From Rhodospirillaceae bacterium (GTDB lineage: Bacteria; Pseudomonadota; Alphaproteobacteria; SHVP01), in NCBI GenBank assembly GCA_002722055.1, contig PBKD01000005.1, forward strand, positions 62,001-126,000: 64,000 nt of DNA, given 5' to 3'. A program made the position numbers and the translations under genes. Shown here piece by piece: positions 20,639 through 27,698 of the stretch. Positions within the stretch are counted from its first letter, which is position 1; each line of letters begins with the position of its first letter. The notes under the pieces are model-generated. The model was not told the DNA's origin. It did not search any database and saw only the letters and a program-made list of their open reading frames with translations.

Positions 20639-21799
20639 ATGAATTCTATATCTCCACATGAAATGTTTGCAAATCCTGACCATGATGAAGAATCAAGAGA
20701 AAATTTTGTAAAAGAGATGATGATACATGTTTCTACTGATTTGATGGCTGGTAAAAGGAAACTATACCAAAATGTAGTAAAACCCAAATTCATTTCGTTA
20801 AATCAACGTACTCCAAAAAATAGACATGAAGTAAGGCATCATATGGAGAAAGAATGGTACAATCAAGCATGGGGTAGTTTAAGAAGAACTACACAAGAAA
20901 TGATGTTTGATTCAATTGGTGAAAGTGTTGAAAGACAAAATGAAAGCCTTATTGAGAAATCAAAAAATTATTTCAATAGAACTAATTTACGTAGACAAGG
21001 AACTTTAAATTTAGACAAAAATTTAAAAATACCTCGCTATCATACAGCTGTTGATATACATTGCAAACCTGGTGGTTATCATACTGAACTTTGTAAGGAT
21101 GATTTATTTGCGGGAGCAGAATATGACAGAAGTTATAATTTATTTGCTATGGGTGCATCCGGTCCATTAAATGATGATATGGGGAGATCAATTGCAAATT
21201 TTGTTAAAAAAAGATATGAAAATTTTCAACCGATACGAATATTAGAAATGGGATGCACAGTAGGCCATTCTACACTTCCTTACTCAAATTATTTTCCCAA
21301 TGCAGAAATTTATGCAATTGACGTTGCTGCTCCCTGTTTACGTTATGCATATGCTAGAGCTGAGTCATTAGGTGTTCCTGTTAATTGGTCTCAACAAAAT
21401 GCAGAAAATACAAATTTTAAAAATGAGTATTTTGACTTAATTGTTTCACATATACTATTTCACGAAACATCAAATAAAGCTCTGAGGAATATATTATCAG
21501 AATGCTATAGATTATTAGCCCCAAATGGTGTTATGGCTCATTTTGATGCTCCACAATATGAAGATATGCCTGATCCGTATGATCATACGCTCGGTGATTG
21601 GTCAACACACTACAATGCAGAACCTTTCTGGGGAACCTTTCATGATCAAGACCTAAGTAAAATTATGATTGATTCTGGATTCAATAAAAATAAAATTTTT
21701 AAACATCAAATGGCTAAAAGTGTGTTTTTAGATGAGAAACCTGAATATAAAAAAGTATCTCGTACACCTGCTTATCCAGTCTTTGGTGCACAAAAGTAA
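20639..21799 (+). CDS. Class I SAM-dependent methyltransferase
   Basis: A 386-aa protein with a poorly recognisable N-terminal region (about 1-190) rich in Arg, His and Asn, and a C-terminal Rossmann methyltransferase domain. Motif I reads ILEMGCTVGHSTLP (from about residue 201), the acidic ribose-binding residue is in AEIYAIDVA, and a motif IV-like FDLIVSHILFHET follows. The substrate is unknown; the long N-terminal extension is not one I can assign. It stands alone between dat and a convergent PuuE-like gene, with its own likely promoter and a good ribosome-binding site. Confidence 0.8.
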   Translation: MNSISPHEMFANPDHDEESRENFVKEMMIHVSTDLMAGKRKLYQNVVKPKFISLNQRTPKNRHEVRHHMEKEWYNQAWGSLRRTTQEMMFDSIGESVERQNESLIEKSKNYFNRTNLRRQGTLNLDKNLKIPRYHTAVDIHCKPGGYHTELCKDDLFAGAEYDRSYNLFAMGASGPLNDDMGRSIANFVKKRYENFQPIRILEMGCTVGHSTLPYSNYFPNAEIYAIDVAAPCLRYAYARAESLGVPVNWSQQNAENTNFKNEYFDLIVSHILFHETSNKALRNILSECYRLLAPNGVMAHFDAPQYEDMPDPYDHTLGDWSTHYNAEPFWGTFHDQDLSKIMIDSGFNKNKIFKHQMAKSVFLDEKPEYKKVSRTPAYPVFGAQK

Positions 21800-21923
21800 T
21801 TTTAAATTATTTTAATGAATTATAATTTGTTACATATATATTATAATTTATAATTGTATAATTTGTATTTATTTTTGTAATTCAATAAGAAAAGAATAAA
21901 AAAAATCAATTAAAAAATATTAA

Positions 21924-22811
21924 TTATTTTTGATACATATAGTCGGATATGTTACCAGGGTGACAAATCCATATGTCCTTATGATAGCTAGAAATATGTT
22001 TGAAAACTTTTCTTAACTGCCTTATTCTATGTGGCTGGCCCATTAAAAAAGTGTGCAGGGAAAAACAATTAATTTGAGCCCAACCTTGCTTTGCTGATTC
22101 TTCATACATTTCATCAAATGTATCTATCATCATTCTCGTAAAAGCATCATCATCTATACCTCTATTTATAAAAGCAGGTATATCATTTAACTCCATTGAT
22201 GGATATGGGATGCTCAAAATTTTACCATTATCAGTTCTAAACCATTGTGGTTGATCATCAAACCACCAATCGAGCATATATTTATACCCGTTATCAATAA
22301 GTAATTCTGGTGTTTTAGGGCTTTGAGAAATAAAAGGTCCAAGCCAACCCTTGGGAATTGTTCCTTCATTATCAAGATATATTTTGTTTACATCTAAAAA
22401 CATAGATTTTTCTTCTTCATAAGACATCTCAGCTTGTCTTTCTGAATTTGTTCGCCCATGACCAACAAATTCATCACCCCTATCTCTCCAAGGAACTAGT
22501 ATTTCTGGACATTTTTCGTAAACACTTCCATTTACTAAAATTGCACAAGGAAAATTAAATTCATTAAAAAGGTTTAATAATCGCCATATTCCTACCCTAT
22601 TTCCATAATCTCTATACGCATAGCCTCTGTGATACGGTGCCTTAGGCATTGATGTAAAGTCAGCGCCAGGATTTAATCCAAACTCAAATGCTTCAACATT
22701 AAGTGCAAAGTATACAGCAAGTTTACTTCCATTAGGCCATGAATATTTTTCTCTTGATGGAATTGTAGAGAAAGTATATCGATTATTAAAATTATGAGTA
22801 TTATCAGTCAT
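21924..22811 (-). CDS. Polysaccharide deacetylase / PuuE-like allantoinase family protein
   Basis: A 295-aa member of the carbohydrate esterase 4-type (NodB) fold, in the group that includes the cofactor-independent allantoinase PuuE. Visible blocks: LAVYFALNVEAFEFG at the N-terminus, RDYGNRVGIWRLLNLF, GHGRTNSERQAEMSYEEE and SLHTFLMGQPHRIRQL near the C-terminus. It has no signal peptide, which favours a cytoplasmic ureide/amide hydrolase over a cell-wall deacetylase. No other purine-degradation gene is adjacent, so allantoin as substrate is unproven. Confidence 0.78.
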   Translation of the reverse strand: MTDNTHNFNNRYTFSTIPSREKYSWPNGSKLAVYFALNVEAFEFGLNPGADFTSMPKAPYHRGYAYRDYGNRVGIWRLLNLFNEFNFPCAILVNGSVYEKCPEILVPWRDRGDEFVGHGRTNSERQAEMSYEEEKSMFLDVNKIYLDNEGTIPKGWLGPFISQSPKTPELLIDNGYKYMLDWWFDDQPQWFRTDNGKILSIPYPSMELNDIPAFINRGIDDDAFTRMMIDTFDEMYEESAKQGWAQINCFSLHTFLMGQPHRIRQLRKVFKHISSYHKDIWICHPGNISDYMYQK

Positions 22812-22857
22812 AATACAAAATTATATTAAATTTTTAATAAATGCGAATTTTTTTTTA

Positions 22858-23997
22858 TTAATATATAAGTTCGTCATCTCCGCCACCTTCAGGAATGACT
22901 ATATCCCCTTTTTCTGATAATTCTTTAGCTTTTGCGACAATTTTACCTTGAGATTCTTCTACATCCTTTAGCCTTACGGGACCGGTAGTCTCCATATCTT
23001 CTCTTAAAATACTTGCAGCTCTTTCAGCCATATTATTAAAAAACAGCTCTGATATTTCAGGGGTAGCACCTTTAAGTGCAATTGCGAGGTCTCCTTTATC
23101 AACATCTCTAAGAAGTGTTTGAACACCAGATGGATCGAGTTTCATTAAGTCCTCAAATGTAAACATTAGTGCTTTAATTCTATCAGCACCTTCTTTATCT
23201 CTTTTTTCTAGTCCGTCCATTAATTTTGTTTCAGTACTTTTATCAAAATTATTAAAAATTTCTGCCATCATTTCATGAGCATCTCTTCTGCTTGTCCTGG
23301 CTAAGTTAGCCATAAACTCTGTTGCAAGAGTTTTTTCAATAGTTTGTAATATTTCTTTTTTTACAGGTTCACCAGATAACATTCTAGCGACTACTTCACT
23401 TGCTAATTCTTCAGGAAGTTCTCCTAAAACTCTAGCTGCGTGGTCAGGAACAATTTTAGTTAGTACTACGGCAATTGTTTGAGGGTACTCATTTTTTAAA
23501 TATGCTGCTAATGTAGCTTCTTGAATATGTGCTAGTTTATCCCACATCGTCCTTCCAGCAGGACCTCTAATATCACCCATAATTTCTGCAGCTCTTTCAG
23601 CACTCATAGATGAACCTAAAAGTTTTTCCATTTGTTCAAACCCACCGATAACTGTTCCTGTGGATGAAAATTGTGATACAAAATATAAAAGTAATTCTTC
23701 TACTACTTCTGATTTTTGAGTAGTTAAAGTTGCCATAGCTTGAGAAATATACTTTATTTCTTCATTATCCATTCTCTGAAACATCTCTCCAGCTCTCTCC
23801 TCACCGATAGCCATAATTACAATAGCAGCTTTTTGTGGACCACTTAGATTACGTAGAGCTAGACGTGCAGCAACTTTTTGTCTTTCAGCAATTTGTTCTG
23901 GTGTTTCAGCACCTAATTCTGGAGGTTTCCAGTTATCAGAGCCAATATCGCCTTTATTAGTATTTTCATTATCTTTAGCTTCTGCTACATCAGTCAT
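22858..23997 (-). CDS. fliG: Flagellar motor switch protein FliG
   Basis: Rotor protein of the flagellar C-ring that contacts the stator and sets rotation direction. The N-terminal domain shows LSGPQKAAIVIMAIGEERAG, the middle domain contains EYPQTIAVVLTKI (the EHPQ-type motif) and LPEELASEVVARM, and the C-terminal torque domain has FTFEDLMKLDPSGVQ followed by a charged helix and MAERAASILREDMET. The 379-aa length is close to normal with an added N-terminal acidic tail. No other flagellar gene is in the window, so it is isolated from a flagellar operon. A promoter is predicted at 24055-24083. Confidence 0.93.
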   Translation of the reverse strand: MTDVAEAKDNENTNKGDIGSDNWKPPELGAETPEQIAERQKVAARLALRNLSGPQKAAIVIMAIGEERAGEMFQRMDNEEIKYISQAMATLTTQKSEVVEELLLYFVSQFSSTGTVIGGFEQMEKLLGSSMSAERAAEIMGDIRGPAGRTMWDKLAHIQEATLAAYLKNEYPQTIAVVLTKIVPDHAARVLGELPEELASEVVARMLSGEPVKKEILQTIEKTLATEFMANLARTSRRDAHEMMAEIFNNFDKSTETKLMDGLEKRDKEGADRIKALMFTFEDLMKLDPSGVQTLLRDVDKGDLAIALKGATPEISELFFNNMAERAASILREDMETTGPVRLKDVEESQGKIVAKAKELSEKGDIVIPEGGGDDELIY

Positions 23998-24054
23998 TTT
24001 TTATCACTTTTTACCTTGCATATTTATTAAATAGGAAAAAATTACCTATTATTA

Positions 24055-24083
24055 ATTATAACAAATCCCCGGTCGATCCGCAA
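24055..24083 (-). promoter_or_regulatory. Predicted sigma-70 promoter of fliG
   Basis: On the minus strand TTGCGG (24083-24078) and TATAAT (24060-24055) are separated by exactly 17 bp, giving a transcript start about 50 bp before the fliG ATG. The -35 hexamer lies inside the GC-rich palindromic element. Between promoter and gene is a small inverted repeat, AATAGG/CCTATT at 24030-24050, which could form a hairpin in the leader. Confidence 0.5.
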
Positions 24084-24142
24084 TTAACAGGCGGTTCTCC
24101 GCTTCATGCGGACCAACCGGGCTCTTGGGAAAACCTCGAGCC
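24067..24142. repeat. GC-rich nested palindrome upstream of fliG
   Basis: A GC-rich island in otherwise AT-rich intergenic DNA. CCCGGT (24068-24073) pairs with ACCGGG (24116-24121), TCCGC (24077-24081) with GCGGA (24108-24112), and GCGG (24091-24094) with CCGC (24099-24102) around a TTCT loop. A second hairpin is GGCTC (24120-24124) with GAGCC (24138-24142). An alternative fold with two side-by-side hairpins (24078-81:24091-94 and 24099-102:24108-111) excludes the first. It may be a structured RNA, a REP-like element or an operator; I do not recognise it as a known RNA family. Confidence 0.55.
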
Positions 24143-24195
24143 TTAGAGGGTATTAAATAAATAGCAAATTATGTGCCAAAAGGGAGATTATAAAT

Positions 24196-25027
24196 CTATT
24201 TTATCAAATTAGGTGAGGGGTAAATATCATCAAATTTCGCATTTCTTTTTTGAATTTTAGCGCTAATAGCCTCATAGAAATCATCAGATTGAAGCATATT
24301 AGAATTCCATAATGCTACATAGTCCAAACTATCATGAATACTATGATCTAAACTATATTTTATTATTTTTTTAGTACTAGAAACAGCTAAGGGCGATTTA
24401 TATGAAATATCCCTGGCAATTTTATACACGCTATTTATAAGTTGATCTTTATCAGTGTAAATTTCATTAAGTAAACCAGATTTTAGAGCTTTTTCAGAGT
24501 ACATTTTCTTTCTGTGAAAGCTAATTCCTTTATTAATCCTAACGGAATTAAATTTGGAAGTCTTTGAAGCGTACCTACATCAGCTACCATACCAATATTC
24601 ACTTCATGTATTGAAAAAAATGAGTCAGTTGTTCAATACCTGATATCACAAGCAGAAATTAAATCTACTGCACCTCCTATACAAGCGCCATGTATGGCTA
24701 CTATTACTGGTATTCTTGAGTTTTCTATTACATTAAAACTTTTTTGAAGTTCTTTAATTATTTTTCTAATATTTTCAGCTTTACGGCCATATCTTTGCCT
24801 TCTGTTAAACCTAAAGATGAGAATTCATCTAAATCAATTCCTGAGGAAAAATGTTTACCTTCGGCGTTTATTATCGCAACTCGTGCATTACTATTTTCTA
24901 TTTTATTGAATACTTCTATTATTTCTTTCCAAAAAATTGGTATCATAGAGTTATATTTATTAGGTTGACTTAAGGTAACCAAAGCAATTTTTTCTGAAAT
25001 CTCAAGTTTTAAACTTTTGTAATACAT
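24196..25027 (-). pseudogene. Decayed enoyl-CoA hydratase/isomerase (dienoyl-CoA isomerase type)
   Basis: Remains of a crotonase-fold gene reading from an ATG at 25027 down to a stop at 24196. Concatenated frames give the oxyanion-hole block KHFSSGIDLDEF, then IHGACIGGAVDLISACDIRY, then VADVGTLQRLPNLIP and ELAFT, ending KALKSGLLNEIY. The ACDIRY and DVGTLQRLP signatures fit delta(3,5)-delta(2,4)-dienoyl-CoA isomerase. Three lesions are visible: a frameshift near 24780-24784 (one base lost after the codons for AVK), an in-frame TGA at 24633-24635 right after DIRY where the family has Cys, and a second one-base loss near 24504-24514. Three independent hits make function unlikely. Confidence 0.9.
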
Positions 25028-25123
25028 ATTTATTCCCCAACTTCAAATAATATTTTCAGCGAATAATATGATAGATTTATATAAAAAAATAAATTTTCAG
25101 TCTTTAATTTATATATTTTTATA

Positions 25124-25129
25124 TATAAT
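25124..25129 (+). promoter_or_regulatory. -10 element of the structured leader/RNA
   Basis: A perfect TATAAT at 25124-25129 lies in very AT-rich DNA, with a weak TCTTTA 17 bp upstream. The predicted transcript would start near 25136, just before the extended Shine-Dalgarno sequence. Confidence 0.4.
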
Positions 25130-25166
25130 ATATTCATATCTTTAACAACCGAAAGGAGGTGATCCA

Positions 25167-25235
25167 ATGTCTAGTGATTCGGAACATTGTCGATCAGCTT
25201 TGATGTTCGTAAAAATTAAAGGATATAACTTATAA
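25167..25235 (+). CDS. 22-codon ORF behind an extended Shine-Dalgarno sequence
   Basis: An ATG at 25167 sits 7 nt after the GGAGG core of a 14-nt Shine-Dalgarno sequence, ideal spacing for initiation. The peptide starts MSSDSEHCRSAL and ends KIKGYNL, with one Cys and no similarity I know. Codons 5-15 overlap helix 1 and its pseudoknot-forming loop, and the stop codon lies in helix 2, so translation would unfold exactly the regulatory helices. It may be a leader peptide for an attenuator acting on arsC, or the ORF may only serve to bind 30S subunits. It was not found by a normal length cut-off. Confidence 0.45.
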   Translation: MSSDSEHCRSALMFVKIKGYNL

Positions 25236-25285
25236 TATAGGTTATATTTTATGAAATTAGGGCTGATCGTATAGCCCAATCACGG

Positions 25286-25312
25286 AAAGGCGGCAAATGT
25301 CGCCTTTCTTCT
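25286..25312 (+). terminator. Intrinsic terminator of the structured RNA, before arsC
   Basis: AAAGGCGGC (25286-25294) pairs with GTCGCCTTT (25299-25307) around an AAAT loop: nine pairs including one G-U, followed by CTTCT. The stem is strong for this genome; the U-tract is interrupted. It lies between the short ORF and arsC, so it could terminate the RNA or act as an attenuator for arsC. Confidence 0.65.
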
Positions 25313-25336
25313 AAAATTGTTTTTTGTGTTATTAAA

Positions 25337-25699
25337 ATGAATAATATTAAAATTTACCATAACCCAAGGTGCAGTAAATCCCGTGAAGCATTAAAATTAT
25401 TGAATATTGAAGGTCTTAAAATAGATATAATTCTTTATATGGAAAATAAATTAACTTTTAATGAATTAGAAACTGTCTTATCTAAGTTAAATATTTCCCC
25501 TATAGAATTAATTAGAAAAAACGAAAAAATATATAAAGAAATTATATCAATTAAAAATAAATTTACAGATACCGAGTTAATAAATTTTATGATTGAATAC
25601 CCAAATTTGATACAGCGACCAATTGTTCAAATTGAAGATAGAATTTTTATTGCTAGACCGCCAGAAAAAGTTTTAGAATTTCTTTCAAAAAATAAATAA
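25337..25699 (+). CDS. arsC: Arsenate reductase (glutaredoxin-type ArsC family)
   Basis: A 120-aa thioredoxin-fold protein that reduces arsenate to arsenite with glutathione/glutaredoxin. The catalytic C12 is in YHNPRCSKSREALKLL. IQRPIVQIEDRIFIARPPEKV contains the conserved Arg-Pro and the second arginine that bind the oxyanion (first 20 residues of the block). The related YffB/Spx-like proteins share the fold, but the NPRCSKSR signature favours ArsC. It stands alone, with no arsB or arsR nearby, and is preceded at 25 bp by an intrinsic terminator. Confidence 0.88.
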   Translation: MNNIKIYHNPRCSKSREALKLLNIEGLKIDIILYMENKLTFNELETVLSKLNISPIELIRKNEKIYKEIISIKNKFTDTELINFMIEYPNLIQRPIVQIEDRIFIARPPEKVLEFLSKNK

Positions 25700-25705
25700 T
25701 AATTA

Positions 25706-26623
25706 TTAATCTTTATTATTCAAAATTTTCATTTGTGATACAGCTATATTGGATGCAATTCTAGCGTTATCATAAATCAGTTCTATATTTGTTTTTAGTG
25801 TTTTATTATTACTTATCTCTCTTAAACGTTTTAATATATAAGGGGTTAATTTATTTCCAGTAATATTCATATTATCAGCTTCTTCTATGGCCCTTTTAGT
25901 CCATTTTTTAATTTTTTCATTATCAATAGAATATTTTTCAGGGGGAGGGTTAGTGATAATAACTCCTCCTTTAATTTCTTTATGATTATCTATGATTAAA
26001 GCAATTTCGTCGAATGATTTAGCATTATAGGTGTTTAGAAATCCGCTATCTGTACTATAAAAACTTGGAAATTTTTCAGTATTAAAACCAATAATTGGTA
26101 TCCCTATAGTTTCAAGATATTCAAGCGTTTTAGGTATATCAAGAATTGATTTAATTCCACTACATACTACTGATATTTTATTTCTACTTAATTCTATTAA
26201 GTCCGTTGACATGTCATGAGTATGTTTAAAATTTGAATGTATTCCACCTATTCCACCTGTGACCATTATATTAATATTAGCTGCATTAGCACATACTATA
26301 GTTCCTGCAACAGTTGTTGCACCGCATTTGTTGCTAACTAATGTTGTGGAGATTTCTCTTGTGCTAACTTTAACTATATTCTGATTATTTGTAATTTTTT
26401 TTAACAATTTATTATTACAACCAATATTTATAAAACCGCTATCAAGAATAATTATAGCCGGAGTAGCACCATTATCTAAAATTATTTTATTTATCTCTTG
26501 AGCACATTCCAAGTTCATAGGGTAGGGTAAACCATGGGCAAAAATTGTTGATTCTATTGCAACAACTGGGTAGTTATTATTTAAAGCATGACTAACTTCA
26601 GGAGAAAATTTAATAGGAAACAT
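25706..26623 (-). CDS. psuG: Pseudouridine-5'-phosphate glycosidase
   Basis: Cleaves the C-glycosidic bond of pseudouridine 5'-phosphate to uracil and ribose 5-phosphate. Family blocks: VVAIESTIFAHGLPYPMNLE at the N-terminus, CGATTVAGTIVCANAANI, MVTGGIGGIHSNFKHTHD (manganese/active-site region), and ITGNKLTPYILKRLREIS near the end. At 305 aa it is complete. Its start codon is one base from the stop of the adjacent kinase gene, and the two form a full pseudouridine-degradation pair. It converges with arsC with a 6-bp gap. Confidence 0.95.
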   Translation of the reverse strand: MFPIKFSPEVSHALNNNYPVVAIESTIFAHGLPYPMNLECAQEINKIILDNGATPAIIILDSGFINIGCNNKLLKKITNNQNIVKVSTREISTTLVSNKCGATTVAGTIVCANAANINIMVTGGIGGIHSNFKHTHDMSTDLIELSRNKISVVCSGIKSILDIPKTLEYLETIGIPIIGFNTEKFPSFYSTDSGFLNTYNAKSFDEIALIIDNHKEIKGGVIITNPPPEKYSIDNEKIKKWTKRAIEEADNMNITGNKLTPYILKRLREISNNKTLKTNIELIYDNARIASNIAVSQMKILNNKD

Positions 26624-27565
26624 TTAAATTATTTTTTTCGAACTTAATCTTTTATTTATTAAATTATGATTTAAATCTTTTCTTGTTGATCCACTAACCT
26701 CCGCTAACAAACTTGAGGAAGCTAAGCCATATTTTAAAATATCTATAAGGGGCATATTTTTTTTTATATATGATATTGCAGCACCACAAAAAGCATCTCC
26801 GGTACCATTAAGGTCAACTACCTTTGTTGGAAAAACCGATTCTTGTATAAAGTTATTACTATTAGCAGCAATAGCACCATTCGATCCAAGTGTAACGAAT
26901 ATATTTTTAGTGCCAAATTTAAGAATTGAATCAATTGCATTTCTTAAATTTTTTTCTTTGGGTGTTAAGGCAAAAAGTTCGTCTTCATTTAAAAAAAGAT
27001 AATCCAGAAATTTTAGAGCTGGTTTTAGTCTTGGTGCTTTATATTTAGATACTGCGGTTGCAATTAAATTTTTATTTTTAAGTAAACTCACAATTTTTTC
27101 TAATGAATTTTCTTTAAAGTTACTGTCTATTACCCAAGTATTAGCATTTATTTTATTTAATTTTTCTTCAAAATTATTTATTTTTATTTTTTCAATTATC
27201 GACATATCGTTTACACCAATGATTATCTCACCTTGCTTATCTAAAATTACCGTATAAGTACCTGTCTTTTGATTTTTTATTGTAAATATATTTGATGTAT
27301 TTATCCCGATTTGCGTCAAATATTCTTTGACAATTATACTTTCAATATCATCGCCTAAGAAGCTTATTAAATCTACTTTATGAGAGAGGTTATTTAAAGT
27401 TGATGTTATATTGAACATAACACCTCCGACGCTTTGCGTTAAATTTGCAATATTTGAATCTCCCATATTAAAAGATTGATAACACTTATATGACCTGTCA
27501 ATATTTATTGCACCAATACACCCAATAAATTTTTTTTCTTCAAGTGGAGTCAATTTCTTTAGCAT
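26624..27565 (-). CDS. psuK: PfkB-family kinase, probably pseudouridine kinase
   Basis: Ribokinase-fold sugar/nucleoside kinase of 313 aa. N-terminal FIGCIGAINIDRSYKCYQSF and GGVMFNITSTLNNLSHKVDL form the substrate site; the C-terminal PfkB signature VVDLNGTGDAFCGAAISY carries the catalytic Asp and the anion hole. The immediate neighbour psuG makes pseudouridine phosphorylation the most likely role: kinase then glycosidase. It is divergent from the hydantoinase gene with a 133-bp shared promoter region that contains only AT-rich sequence. Confidence 0.9.
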   Translation of the reverse strand: MLKKLTPLEEKKFIGCIGAINIDRSYKCYQSFNMGDSNIANLTQSVGGVMFNITSTLNNLSHKVDLISFLGDDIESIIVKEYLTQIGINTSNIFTIKNQKTGTYTVILDKQGEIIIGVNDMSIIEKIKINNFEEKLNKINANTWVIDSNFKENSLEKIVSLLKNKNLIATAVSKYKAPRLKPALKFLDYLFLNEDELFALTPKEKNLRNAIDSILKFGTKNIFVTLGSNGAIAANSNNFIQESVFPTKVVDLNGTGDAFCGAAISYIKKNMPLIDILKYGLASSSLLAEVSGSTRKDLNHNLINKRLSSKKII

Positions 27566-27698
27566 TTTTTGTAAATTAAATACATGTTAGGGTTAAATAA
27601 TTAAAAAAAAGACAAATTATCATATTTAATTATTTATTTTCATATATTAAATATATAAAATTATTAATCAAGAAGATAATTAATTAAGGTTGATGGTG

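Larger units (their letters stand above)
25136..25312 (+). ncRNA. Candidate structured regulatory RNA / leader with embedded short ORF
   Basis: About 175 nt bounded by a -10 box and an intrinsic terminator. Helices seen: (1) CGGAACAT 25180-25187 with ATGTTCG 25203-25209, one bulged G, its loop holding CGATCAGC (25191-25198); (2) ATATAAC 25223-25229 with GTTATAT 25241-25247, extended by inner A-U pairs; (3) GGGCT 25260-25264 with AGCCC 25273-25277, loop GATCGTAT; (4) the terminator. CGATCAGC is perfectly complementary to GCTGATCG (25262-25269), so loop 1 can form a pseudoknot or kissing contact that competes with helix 3. AAAGGAGGTGATCC (25152-25165) is a perfect 14-nt complement of the 16S rRNA 3' tail. 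I do not recognise the family. arsC begins 25 bp beyond. Confidence 0.6.

Noticed and set aside
24067-24142. SRP (4.5S) RNA or tmRNA piece
   Set aside because: Conserved cores (the GGAA tetraloop segment; the tRNA-like end) are missing from both strands.
24633-24635. TGA read as Cys or Trp in the isomerase gene
   Set aside because: Two frameshifts in the same gene make decay the simpler explanation, and no recoding signal is seen.
25152-25165. Fragment of a 16S rRNA gene on the minus strand
   Set aside because: The 14-nt match stops abruptly at 25165 and nothing beyond resembles 16S rRNA; it is followed at the right distance by an ATG.
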